A stretch of 16,080 bases of DNA, taken from NCBI GenBank assembly GCA_024638345.1, contig JAHEKL010000030.1, positions 859 to 16,938 on the forward strand, in the 5' to 3' direction. Positions 1 to 7,314 of this stretch are shown one piece after another. The number at the start of each line of letters is the position of its first letter. Position 1 is the first letter of the stretch. A program made the position numbers and the translations under genes. The notes beneath the pieces were generated by a model, which had not been told where the DNA came from, made no database searches, and saw only the letters and a program-made list of their open reading frames with translations. Origin of the DNA: Gammaproteobacteria bacterium (GTDB lineage Bacteria; Gemmatimonadota; Gemmatimonadetes; Longimicrobiales; Gaopeijiaceae).

Positions 1-1366
1 CGAGGACGATGATATCCTCACCGAGACCCATCTGCCTGAGTGCCATCGCACCGGCCAAGACCAGTATGGAAGCCTTGGCTGCAACCGATAGAGTCCTCGC
101 TTGACTCACGCCACTCTCGAGAACTGTGGTCTCGGCAAGCTTCGCCAGCCACAGACCCACGGCGAAGATCGCGACTCCCAACAGCACCTGTCCGGCGAAC
201 GTGATGAAGTCGGTCAACACGCCGCCGAGCGCCGCGAACCCCATCATGTTCGCCGCCTCGATCGATGCGAAGACCAGGATCGCGATCAGTGTGAGTGAAC
301 CGGCGACCTCCGAGAGGGATCGCCCCCCGACCTGCTCGGCTCGGTCGAGGCCGAGCGTCTTGAGAAGACCGTCGAATCCCGCGTCGCTCAGCACCCGGGT
401 GATCAGGCTACTGGCCAGCTTGCCGACCGCAAAGGCGATCAGGAGAAGCAGCGCCGCTGCGAACAGCACTGGCACGACGGCGAATATGCCGTTCAGCATC
501 GTGGTCGCCGGGGTCGTGATTGCGTCCAGCTCGAGAGCTTCGAGGCTCGAGATGACGACCGGAACCAAGATCAACACGTACACGACGAGACCTACCAGCT
601 TGGAGATCCTGACCCCGGACATCGCATCTATCTCCAGCCGGGCGGGAAGTCCGTCGACCCCGACCGCGGCCAAAAGCCTCGTCACGATGCGTTGGACGAG
701 CCGGGCGATCACCCAACCGATTCCGAAGATCAACACGGCTCCGATCAGATTGGGGATGAACGACAGGATCTGATCGATCGCGCCCTGCACCGGCCCCAAC
801 ATCCCTTCGATGGCCAGCACGTCCAGGACGGCGGGTAGGAACAAGAGGAACACCAGCCAATAGACGGCTTCGCCGAGCGTCCGGCTAAGAGGCAACTCCT
901 CGCCGTCCAACGCGTGCTCGCCGAGGCGCGAGTCGAGGTCCGCCGCGGAAAGCGCGCCCGAGACGATGCGACGGAGGGCGGTAGCGGTGAACCACGCGAG
1001 CAACAGCAGGCCGGCCGCGCCGAGCAGCTGCGGTGCGAAGGCGGACAGCTCAGTCAGCAGGGCGTTCAGGGGCTCCGTGATCAGATCCAGGCTGAGGATC
1101 TGAAAGAACGCGACCAGGACGAACAGCATCACGAGGTAGAAGACGACACGCCCCGCGGTGCGATCCACGTGAATCGGCTCCCCCCTCTCCCCGCCGATCC
1201 ATGTGGCGATGCGGTCGTCCAGACCCGTGCGCCTCAAACCCCCTCGGGTCACCGCCGCGAGGATCCGAGCGACGACCCACCCGCCCACCAGAACGGCGGT
1301 GGCACCGGCGAGGCTGGGCAGGTACTCCACGAACGACTCGATCACCTGCTGGAAGCTCTCTTGCAT
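1..1366 (-). CDS. TM-helix repeat membrane protein, mechanosensitive-channel related (C-terminus outside window)
   Basis: The reading frame is open from an ATG at 1366-1364 to the left edge without a stop (about 455 residues seen). The start has an AGGAG site at 1374-1378 and lies 32 nt after the stop of the outer-membrane protein gene, so the two are probably co-transcribed. The protein is a series of about five similar units. Each has an amphipathic lead-in, a 20-25 residue hydrophobic helix rich in G, A, L and V, then a basic turn and a short acidic stretch. Unit helices lie near residues 15-40, 105-130, 195-220, 275-300 and 370-395, with further hydrophobic helices between them. This matches the 'conserved TM helix' repeat family found next to or within MscS-type channels. 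No MscS beta domain is visible in the part present; one could lie beyond the edge. Channel activity is inferred from family resemblance only. Confidence 0.8.
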   Translation of the reverse strand, partial: MQESFQQVIESFVEYLPSLAGATAVLVGGWVVARILAAVTRGGLRRTGLDDRIATWIGGERGEPIHVDRTAGRVVFYLVMLFVLVAFFQILSLDLITEPLNALLTELSAFAPQLLGAAGLLLLAWFTATALRRIVSGALSAADLDSRLGEHALDGEELPLSRTLGEAVYWLVFLLFLPAVLDVLAIEGMLGPVQGAIDQILSFIPNLIGAVLIFGIGWVIARLVQRIVTRLLAAVGVDGLPARLEIDAMSGVRISKLVGLVVYVLILVPVVISSLEALELDAITTPATTMLNGIFAVVPVLFAAALLLLIAFAVGKLASSLITRVLSDAGFDGLLKTLGLDRAEQVGGRSLSEVAGSLTLIAILVFASIEAANMMGFAALGGVLTDFITFAGQVLLGVAIFAVGLWLAKLAETTVLESGVSQARTLSVAAKASILVLAGAMALRQMGLGEDIIVL

Positions 1367-1398
1367 CGTGTTGCTCCTGAGCTGGGGCCCCTGTGTCG

Positions 1399-3366
1399 TC
1401 AGCGAGCCAGACGGACACCGGCGATGAACTGATGCTCATCGAATGCGGCCACACCTCGGTGATGGACGAACGCTCTGATGGGCGACGGACCGCTCCCCAG
1501 ATCGAACTCCGCACCGTAGCCGATGTTGACCGTCAAGAACTTGCGGCTGGCCACCGCCACCCCGGCCTCGAGATAGGGGAAGAGGTTGCGACCGAACCCC
1601 ACATTCCAGCCGAATCGCGTGTTGAGTCCGACCATCAGCGTCGGTGATCCGCCACCGAGACCGAAAACGATATCCGGGATCACGTCGAGCGGGACCGCCC
1701 CGCTGATGACCCCCAGGTCGCCCCGAACGCCGAACAGTAGCTGCTCGGGTGACGAGACCTGGATGCCTCCGTATGGGAGAATGGCGCCCAGTCGCCGACC
1801 CGCGAGGAATACCCCCGGCGCGGCCGCTGGCGCCACCTGAACCGTGGGCTGCGCCGCAGGCTGCGGTTGAGCGGGCGCTTGCGCCCCGGGCTGCACGCCC
1901 AAACGGTCGAGCTCATCTCGCACCGCGTCACGGACCGCATCCTCGATCTGAGGGCTGGGCACGGCCCCGATCACACTGTCCGCTCCGGCTCGGGCGTAGG
2001 CCGCGCCGTATCTGAGGATGATCTCACCCACCTCGGGAACCGGAATGGTGATGGTTCTCGGGGCTGTGACGGTATCGGTCACGGAAGTCACCGGCACCGC
2101 GGCAGGACTTTCGCCGGCCCTCAGGCGCCTGTTTTCTTCCTGCACGGCCGCGAGCTCTCGAGCCAAGCGCTCGCGCTCGTCCTGGTCTTGGTCCTGGTCC
2201 GACGCAGCGAAGCGAGGGCGAGGCCTTGCCCCGAAGCCGATGGAGATACCCGCGCTATATTGCCAGTTGGACACCAATTCGTCAGGCGTTGATACGTCTT
2301 CGAGCTCGCTCCCGACCGTCATCAACAGATTCCGAGCCCCCAACTCGATCCGCGTGCGATCACTCAATCCCACCGCGACCCCACCTCCTAGCGTGAGGTG
2401 GTCCTCCTTGTCCCGTTCAGCCCCGTCGAGGTCGAGGAACTCGTCCCGGAAGTTCACCCGTCCAGCTCCCACCACGAGGAACGGTGAGATTCCCGACCCC
2501 GCGTTCAGCGCGAGCTGCGCCTCGGCGCCGAATCCCTCGATGTCCACGGTCTCTTTGTAGTCATCGTCGACTCCCCGCCAGTAGAAGGCGCGAAGACCGA
2601 CGTTCTGATTGAAGTCGATACCGGCTCTGGCCCCGGCCACATGCTGCCGGTCCAGACGGAGCTCGTCGTCGAAGTCGATCCGGGCCGCGAAAGGCTCCAC
2701 GAAGATCCCCGGCAGGATCCCGGACACGCCCTGAAGGTCCTGGTATCCGCCACCGAGCGGGACTCGGACGCCGGCTCCGATCAGGAGCGAACTCGTGATT
2801 CCATCTTCAGGAATGTCCGCCTGGTCGACTGCGCCCGGGACGAATGACTCATTGAGTCGTGTGGCGAACCGCTCGGCGAAGACCTCCGCGCTCGCGCGAC
2901 TCCCCAGACCGAACCGGACCCCACCACCCCCACGCAGAAGGATGCGATCTCGCTCGCCCTCGATCGAATCGGTGGTCCTCAGGACCCCACCACCACCCCT
3001 CACGAAGGGGACGAAGGTGTTCCTCCCGAAGTTCACCTGCAGCGTGGCCCCGAAGGTCTCGACGTCGTAGAACTCGGGGACCTCCGCACCCGCTGGTGGC
3101 ACGAGCCCTTCCCGGATCCCGACCTCGTCCTTCCATGCGTAGTAGGGCTGGAGCGAGAAGAACGGGCCGAACTCGAGCGCTGCCCGAACGCCCACGAGTC
3201 GGGCATCCTCCAACCCGAACGGGTCGTCCCAACGGTACTCCTCATAGGTCGGCGTGATTGCATACGATACACCCTGAGCCGAAAGCTGGGCGGGGATCGC
3301 CCAGACTCCGAACAAGGCGATGGCGAACGTAAACTGGATTCGGCCGAGCCCGTTGCGACGAAGCAA
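1399..3366 (-). CDS. Multi-domain outer-membrane beta-barrel protein with coiled-coil linker
   Basis: I place the start at a TTG (3366-3364) preceded by GGGAGG at 3371-3376. This puts a classical signal peptide at the N-terminus: a basic RRNGLGR stretch, a hydrophobic core at about residues 10-26, and likely cleavage after LSA at residue 30. A longer frame begins at a GTG at 3492, but it would bury the signal peptide behind 42 Arg/Pro-rich residues and overlap a promoter candidate. The mature part shows alternating-residue beta strands with G/Y/F/R patterns. Two barrel-like regions (about 31-215 and 215-385) are followed by a D-Q-rich coiled coil (about 386-415), a short helical segment, a Pro/Ala/Gln linker (about 492-517) and a third barrel-like region to residue 655. 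The last residues are LAR rather than an aromatic BAM signal. It probably sits in the outer membrane; its ligand or role is unknown to me. Confidence 0.8.
   Translation of the reverse strand: MLRRNGLGRIQFTFAIALFGVWAIPAQLSAQGVSYAITPTYEEYRWDDPFGLEDARLVGVRAALEFGPFFSLQPYYAWKDEVGIREGLVPPAGAEVPEFYDVETFGATLQVNFGRNTFVPFVRGGGGVLRTTDSIEGERDRILLRGGGGVRFGLGSRASAEVFAERFATRLNESFVPGAVDQADIPEDGITSSLLIGAGVRVPLGGGYQDLQGVSGILPGIFVEPFAARIDFDDELRLDRQHVAGARAGIDFNQNVGLRAFYWRGVDDDYKETVDIEGFGAEAQLALNAGSGISPFLVVGAGRVNFRDEFLDLDGAERDKEDHLTLGGGVAVGLSDRTRIELGARNLLMTVGSELEDVSTPDELVSNWQYSAGISIGFGARPRPRFAASDQDQDQDERERLARELAAVQEENRRLRAGESPAAVPVTSVTDTVTAPRTITIPVPEVGEIILRYGAAYARAGADSVIGAVPSPQIEDAVRDAVRDELDRLGVQPGAQAPAQPQPAAQPTVQVAPAAAPGVFLAGRRLGAILPYGGIQVSSPEQLLFGVRGDLGVISGAVPLDVIPDIVFGLGGGSPTLMVGLNTRFGWNVGFGRNLFPYLEAGVAVASRKFLTVNIGYGAEFDLGSGPSPIRAFVHHRGVAAFDEHQFIAGVRLAR
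2180..2200 (-). repeat. Short hexamer tandem repeat inside the outer-membrane protein gene
   Basis: TCCTGG, TCTTGG, TCCTGG and a partial TCC lie head to tail on the plus strand, encoding the DQDQDQD stretch at the start of the coiled coil. Unequal copy number would lengthen the linker by two residues per unit without a frameshift. Confidence 0.6.
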
Positions 3367-3370
3367 AATT

Positions 3371-3376
3371 CCTCCC
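3371..3376 (-). promoter_or_regulatory. Shine-Dalgarno site deciding the TTG start of the outer-membrane protein
   Basis: Read on the minus strand, GGGAGG is followed by AATT and then TTG. It is the only strong ribosome-binding site between the upstream GTG and the signal peptide, so it fixes the start at 3366. Confidence 0.65.
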
Positions 3377-3462
3377 GCGTCACGGTCATTGAGTGGATTC
3401 GACGACCGGTAAGGCCGCCGCCGCTGTCTCCGTCGGGACAGCGGACGTGGTTCTTCTTCAGG

Positions 3463-3492
3463 ATTAGACAAAAGCGACGGCGGGAATGTCAC
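3463..3492 (-). promoter_or_regulatory. Candidate sigma70-type promoter for the outer-membrane protein gene
   Basis: On the minus strand GTGACA (3492-3487) and TCTAAT (3468-3463) are separated by 18 nt. Each matches the -35 or -10 consensus at five of six positions. Transcription would begin near 3456, giving a leader of about 90 nt before the TTG start. The sequence around the -10 is less GC-rich than its surroundings. This is a consensus match only, and the organism's promoter preferences are unknown. Confidence 0.45.
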
Positions 3493-3502
3493 ATCCTTGC
3501 GG

Positions 3503-3536
3503 CAGTCGTCCGGCGAAGCGATCCGGAGGGCGACTG
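3503..3536 (-). terminator. Hairpin after the channel/sigma operon, possible terminator
   Basis: An inverted repeat begins 13 nt beyond the stop of the 3549-4364 gene. Outer arms CAGTCG/CGACTG (3503-3508, 3531-3536) enclose inner CCGG/CCGG arms (3510-3513, 3523-3526) around a 9-nt loop, with a small asymmetric interior loop. It lies between the operon end and the next promoter, which suits a terminator, but no T-run follows, so intrinsic termination is uncertain. Confidence 0.35.
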
Positions 3537-3548
3537 GGCGTCGACGAG

Positions 3549-4364
3549 CTACTGCTCGATGATCGACTCCATCATGACTCGGTTGGCGACCGTCAGGGTC
3601 TTTCCGTTCCGTTCGATCAGGAGATGCGTCCCGGTCATGCCGACGAGCGTTCCCTCCAGGTCACCGACACGGATATCCCGGCCGACCCTAAGCGTCTTTC
3701 TGACGTAGTGACCTGCGAGAATGCTTCGCGTGACGTCCCTGGCTCCGAGTCCGAATGCCAAGCTGAAGCTGAGGGAAAGAGCGAGCAGCACCGCTCCGAG
3801 GGTGAGCTGTACCACGGCCGTGTCGACACCCAACTGATCGGCGGCCATGACTGCGATGACCGCCAGGACCGCGACGGTCACGATTCTTCCGAGCACGACG
3901 CCGTAGCTGATGCCCGCGCCGTCCGCCGCGCTCCGCACGGCGCTGCCTGCGACTTTGGCCAGGACGGCACCCACCAGCAGGATCAAGACGGCCCCGAGGA
4001 GCACCGGGATGTAGCCGATGAGAGCGCCGATCGCTTCCGAGATGGCGATCAACTCGAGCGCGTCCGCCGCACTTCTGACGAAGACCAGAAAGAGCATCCA
4101 GAAGACGATCTGGGGAACGATCTCCGAAGTCGTCCTTTGCGCCCCGAGACGGCTCAGCCACAGGTCCGTATCCATCTTCTCCAGCAGACGCCTGACCGGT
4201 CCGCTGATGAGCAGCTTTCTGGTGGCCCATGCGAAGGCCGCGGAGACGAGCAGCGCCAGCAGGGCGAGCAGGACAGCGTACAGCACCGTGGGAAGCGATC
4301 CGAGGAATCCCTCTACTACTTGTGCCCTCACGTTTTCTATGGACGACCGAACGGCCTGAGTCAT
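3549..4364 (-). CDS. Membrane protein with TM-helix repeats and C-terminal MscS-like beta domain
   Basis: A 271-residue protein with about five hydrophobic helices (near 23-47, 82-102, 112-140, 156-176 and 183-207). The 112-140 segment (IGYIPVLLGAVLILLVGAVL) is a typical 'conserved TM helix' unit like those of the gene at 1-1366. The helix at 183-207 ends in a G/A/S-rich stretch as in the pore helix of MscS. It is followed by a short beta-type tail (LRVGRDIRVGDLEGTLVGM, then a THLLI strand and TVANRVMME) resembling the MscS beta domain that follows the pore. The C-terminal alpha/beta domain of full MscS is absent. The ATG shares an ATGA with the stop of the upstream 85-residue gene, so the two are translationally coupled. 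A small mechanosensitive or ion channel is inferred. Confidence 0.82.
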   Translation of the reverse strand: MTQAVRSSIENVRAQVVEGFLGSLPTVLYAVLLALLALLVSAAFAWATRKLLISGPVRRLLEKMDTDLWLSRLGAQRTTSEIVPQIVFWMLFLVFVRSAADALELIAISEAIGALIGYIPVLLGAVLILLVGAVLAKVAGSAVRSAADGAGISYGVVLGRIVTVAVLAVIAVMAADQLGVDTAVVQLTLGAVLLALSLSFSLAFGLGARDVTRSILAGHYVRKTLRVGRDIRVGDLEGTLVGMTGTHLLIERNGKTLTVANRVMMESIIEQ

Positions 4365-4618
4365 GGCTCCATCTCCTCGTCACCTCGTTTGTCCACCCGC
4401 TCGATCACGGTACCGGCCCAGTCGACGATCGCCCGCAGCATCGCTCCGACCCCCTCCACTACGAAGCCGACCGCAAAGGCCACCGACTCCCTTCTTCGAA
4501 TCGACTCCAACACGGAACGCTCGAGGTCGGGACCCGGGACCCATCGCAGCTCCTTCAGCTCTGGCAGTCCGTCATTCTCGGGCGTCCCGTTCGGGGGCTC
4601 CGCAGGCGCTTCATTCAT
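4361..4618 (-). CDS. Small conserved-context protein of unknown function
   Basis: An 85-residue protein that I do not recognise. The N-terminal third is Pro/Glu/Asn-rich and probably disordered. Residues 33-46 are charged (LERSVLESIRRRES), residues about 47-70 form a moderately hydrophobic, probably amphipathic helix, and the C-terminus is acidic. Its start overlaps the sigma factor stop by 8 nt and its stop overlaps the next start by 4 nt, which supports that it is really translated. Position directly after an ECF-type sigma gene is where anti-sigma factors often lie. It lacks a zinc-binding HxxxCxxC motif and a clear full-length membrane helix, so an anti-sigma role is only one possibility; a small accessory subunit of the neighbouring channel is another. 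Confidence 0.65.
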   Translation of the reverse strand: MNEAPAEPPNGTPENDGLPELKELRWVPGPDLERSVLESIRRRESVAFAVGFVVEGVGAMLRAIVDWAGTVIERVDKRGDEEMEP

Positions 4619-5270
4619 GGCTCGAGCTCTCCGTCCGTCCGCGATCGTGGATCCGCCTGAACGCCTCTCTTCCGCGCGTGATCCGCATCTTGGCTGCGGA
4701 CAGGCTGATTCCGAGCATGACCGCGATCTCCGAGAGATTCACCCCATCCATGTCCGAGAGAACGAGCGGTATTCGCAGCTTCGGGCTCAGCTGCAGAAGC
4801 GTTTCGTCGACCTGTCTGCTTCGCGAGAGTCGCTCGGGAAAGGATTCCTGTGGGGCCGGCTCCGCCAGGTCGCCGGCGGCCGCCAATGGAAGGGTCCTGT
4901 CTCGATTCCGCTGCATCTTCTTCCTGTGGTTCACGCAATGATTGCTCTTGATGCGATCCAACCAGGTCTTGAACGAAGAGCGCCCCTCGAAACGGGATAG
5001 CCCGAAGTAGGCCCGTACGAGAACCTCCTGACTCAAATCCTCGGCATCCTCCGGACTCCCCAGGTAGCGACAGTTCGAGTAAACGTGACTCTGATACCGC
5101 CGAACGAGCTCCGTGAAAGCGCGATGGTCACCGGGATGCGCGCGCTGGGCGGCTTCGACGAGCTCCGATTCCGGGAGCCCGTGGAGAGACGGAGCTGTGT
5201 TCGCCTCTTCTTCTGACCGTTTTGTACGAGAGGAAGTCACGTGCGGGCGCGCACTGCGGTCGCGGCTCAT
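4611..5270 (-). CDS. ECF-type RNA polymerase sigma factor (sigma-70 family)
   Basis: A 219-residue protein with the two-domain ECF layout. Region 2 spans about residues 47-117 and includes the helix with SPEDAEDLSQEVLVRAYFGL (72-91) and the FKTWLDRI promoter-recognition stretch. A variable linker follows at about 118-150. Region 4 spans about 153-207 and carries a helix-turn-helix (LSEIAVMLGISLSAAKMRI, 179-197). It should direct RNA polymerase to a specific promoter set. About 45 extra residues precede region 2, longer than in most ECF factors. The ATG overlaps the mscS stop as ATGA. A later in-frame GTG at 5240 lacks a ribosome-binding site. Placement inside a channel operon suggests control of envelope, osmotic or ion-related genes, perhaps its own operon. 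Confidence 0.88.
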   Translation of the reverse strand: MSRDRSARPHVTSSRTKRSEEEANTAPSLHGLPESELVEAAQRAHPGDHRAFTELVRRYQSHVYSNCRYLGSPEDAEDLSQEVLVRAYFGLSRFEGRSSFKTWLDRIKSNHCVNHRKKMQRNRDRTLPLAAAGDLAEPAPQESFPERLSRSRQVDETLLQLSPKLRIPLVLSDMDGVNLSEIAVMLGISLSAAKMRITRGREAFRRIHDRGRTESSSHE

Positions 5271-6106
5271 CCCCGCTGGACGGGGATCTCCTTCACATGC
5301 AGGTCCATCTGCGGGAACGCGATGGTGATCCCTGCGCGCTTGAGCGCCTTCCAAACCGCGTGATTGAGCGCGGAGTGGAAGTGGTGGGCCCGCCAAGGAT
5401 CGCGCGTCCAGAGCGAGACCTCGAACACGATGGACGAGTCTCCGAACTCCTTGAGGAAGATCACCGGATCGCGCCCCGGATCGCGTGCTTCCATTCCCGC
5501 CGCGGTCTCTCGGAGCACCTCGAACACCTGATCGACATCCGAAGCGTATGAGACGCCGACGACGGTGCGAACCCGAATCAGGGGATCGGCGAGTGTGAGG
5601 TTTGAGACGGTCGCCTGGATCAAGTTCGAGTTCGGGATGATCAGCTGCTCGTCCTGGCGGGTTCGAGCCACCGTAGCACGGGCGCCCAGGCGCTCGACCC
5701 TGACGATCCGGCCATCGACCTCGAGGACGTCGCGCTCCTTGATCGTTCGCTCCACGAGCAGGATCACACCCGACACGAAGTTCTGCATGATGTTCTGCAT
5801 CGCGAAACCGACGGCCACTGCCGCGAACGCGCCGGCCGCGAATAGCGCCCCCAGATCCACGCCGACCGTATCGAGGCCGACCGCCAATCCAACGGCGATG
5901 AATCCGTAATGGATGAGCTGAAGCGTGGTGTTCGCCGCGCCCTCGTCCACGGACGGGCGCGTGCGCAGCCACCTGCGAAGGCCCCGCTGGGTGATGCGCG
6001 AGGCTACGAAGGTGGCGAGGACGATCGCCAGGAGCACGGCGATCGAGAACACCGTGACCGGGGTGTCCCCGATCGTGAACAGTGTTCGATTCAGAAGCTC
6101 GCTCAT
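5267..6106 (-). CDS. mscS: MscS-family small-conductance mechanosensitive channel
   Basis: A 279-residue protein, close to the usual size of MscS. It has three N-terminal membrane helices (about 18-38, 63-84 and 86-118). The third is the G/A-rich pore helix with the family's characteristic pattern (AVAVGFAMQNIMQNFVSGV). It is followed by the beta domain (RDVLEVDGRIVRVERLG, then a strand ending in IIPNSNLIQ at about 156-164) and the C-terminal alpha/beta domain. Such channels sit in the inner membrane and open under tension, releasing solutes on osmotic downshift. It starts 15 nt after corA and its stop overlaps the sigma factor start, so all are probably one transcript. Confidence 0.92.
   Translation of the reverse strand: MSELLNRTLFTIGDTPVTVFSIAVLLAIVLATFVASRITQRGLRRWLRTRPSVDEGAANTTLQLIHYGFIAVGLAVGLDTVGVDLGALFAAGAFAAVAVGFAMQNIMQNFVSGVILLVERTIKERDVLEVDGRIVRVERLGARATVARTRQDEQLIIPNSNLIQATVSNLTLADPLIRVRTVVGVSYASDVDQVFEVLRETAAGMEARDPGRDPVIFLKEFGDSSIVFEVSLWTRDPWRAHHFHSALNHAVWKALKRAGITIAFPQMDLHVKEIPVQRG
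5269..5293 (-). promoter_or_regulatory. Hairpin between Shine-Dalgarno site and sigma factor start codon
   Basis: On the minus strand AAGGAG (5293-5288) is followed at once by ATCCCC, a 7-nt loop and GGGGAT. The last A and T are the first two bases of the sigma factor ATG. The 6-bp stem (5282-5287 with 5269-5274) is perfect. If it forms, it hides the start codon, and a ribosome finishing mscS would melt it. This may be a coupling device, but the same bases encode the end of MscS, so chance cannot be excluded. Confidence 0.35.
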
Positions 6107-6121
6107 TGGTTCCCGTGCAAA

Positions 6122-7198
6122 CTATTCCCTTTCTTCCGAACCCCCTAACCACCCCTTGACCCTGAACAACACGAGCATCCCTCCCGCTGCCAATGCCATG
6201 AACGAGAGCAGTACGGGATACGCCCACCGGACGCCGAGCTCGGGCATGTACTGGAAGTTCATTCCATAGAGGCCCGCGAGAAAGCTGAGAGGAATGAAGA
6301 TGCTCGCCATGATCGTGAGCACCTTCATGACCTCGTTCTGCTTGTTCGCGACCGCGGACAGGTAGGTATTGAATAGCCCGGAGGCGAGCTCTCGATTCGT
6401 GTCGATCGCCTCCGTGATCTGAATCACGTGGTCGTACGTGTCACGTAGATAAGTCTGACTCTCTCCCGACATGAATTGGCTTTCGCCCCTGAGAAGTGCA
6501 TTCAGCGCTTCGCGTTGAGGCGCAACTCCCTTCCGAAGCTGCAGGAGCGCGGCCCGGGTCCGATTGATCTGGGCCAGGAGCCGAGGCCCGGGATCCTCGA
6601 GCACCCGGTCTTCCATCTCTTCCAGCACGTGGCTCAGGGAGTCGATCGCTGGATAGTAGTGGTCTACGATCGTGTCGATGATCGCGTAGCCCAGGTACTC
6701 GGCACCCATCGAGCGCAGCCTCCACCCTCCAGCCCGAATTCGCTGCCGAAGGGGGTCCAGCACGTCGCCGCGGTGCTCCTGAAAAGTCAGAACGTACCAT
6801 CTGCCGACGAAGATGCTCACCTGCTCGATCCTACCTCGACCCGGCTCGTCACTCTCGGAGGTGACCATCTGGGTCAGATAGAGCTGGTGGCTGTCGAAGC
6901 TCTCCGTCTTCGGTCTTTGGGGGGCATTCACCACGTCCTCGAGTGCGAGGGCGTGGATACCGAAGACCTCGGCGAGGCCGTGCAACACGCTCTCGTCACC
7001 CAAGCCCTGTACGTCGATCCACGCAACACCCGAGGTCCGCGCGATCAACTCTCCGACGTCGGAGACCGGCACATCGGCTCGCTCGATGAGGTCGGCCTGG
7101 TCATAGCACATGGCGGAGATACGGGGAGGAGGGGAATCGGACGGAACGACCAGCGTGCCGGGTCGAGATCCCACTGGAGGATGGCGTTTCTTCAGCAA
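6122..7198 (-). CDS. corA: CorA-family magnesium/cobalt transporter
   Basis: A 358-residue inner-membrane divalent-cation channel. The large N-terminal cytoplasmic alpha/beta domain includes conserved stretches such as AWIDVQGL, HALALEDV and PKTESF, then a long helical stalk. Two C-terminal membrane helices follow, the first ending in the signature YGMNF motif (GMN at 312-314), with a short basic/acidic tail. The start is a TTG at 7198, supported by AAGGAGG five bases upstream. It is the first gene of the minus-strand operon, 15 nt before the mscS gene. The GMN loop and topology make the assignment firm; the exact ion is inferred from family. Confidence 0.94.
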   Translation of the reverse strand: MLKKRHPPVGSRPGTLVVPSDSPPPRISAMCYDQADLIERADVPVSDVGELIARTSGVAWIDVQGLGDESVLHGLAEVFGIHALALEDVVNAPQRPKTESFDSHQLYLTQMVTSESDEPGRGRIEQVSIFVGRWYVLTFQEHRGDVLDPLRQRIRAGGWRLRSMGAEYLGYAIIDTIVDHYYPAIDSLSHVLEEMEDRVLEDPGPRLLAQINRTRAALLQLRKGVAPQREALNALLRGESQFMSGESQTYLRDTYDHVIQITEAIDTNRELASGLFNTYLSAVANKQNEVMKVLTIMASIFIPLSFLAGLYGMNFQYMPELGVRWAYPVLLSFMALAAGGMLVLFRVKGWLGGSEERE

Positions 7199-7203
7199 AT
7201 CGA

Positions 7204-7210
7204 CCTCCTT
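7204..7210 (-). promoter_or_regulatory. Strong Shine-Dalgarno site for the corA TTG start
   Basis: AAGGAGG read on the minus strand, five bases before TTG. It is a near-perfect anti-16S match that compensates for the weak start codon and settles the start. Confidence 0.7.
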
Positions 7211-7314
7211 GGACCCCTGTGTGCGTGCCCGACTGCGTGCGATTCCGCCTGACTTCGCGGGTGACTCGGCCAGCCGAATGCCCTATCCTCGGGTCTCCTC
7301 CCGCGGCTGGGCGT

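Noticed and set aside
126..773. Plus-strand open frame of 215 residues in the left-edge gene
   Set aside because: The minus strand is open across 1-1366 with clear repeated membrane helices. The plus frame is S/T/R/P-rich, typical of an antisense shadow.
3367..3492. Longer start (GTG at 3492) for the outer-membrane protein
   Set aside because: It would put 42 Arg/Pro-rich residues before a good signal peptide, overlaps the -35 candidate, and lacks the strong ribosome-binding site found at the TTG.
3486..5000. Long plus-strand open frame of 504 residues opposite the channel and sigma genes
   Set aside because: It is antisense to three overlapping, recognisable genes. Its translation is H/R/D/Q-rich with no domain pattern, as expected for a shadow frame in GC-rich DNA.
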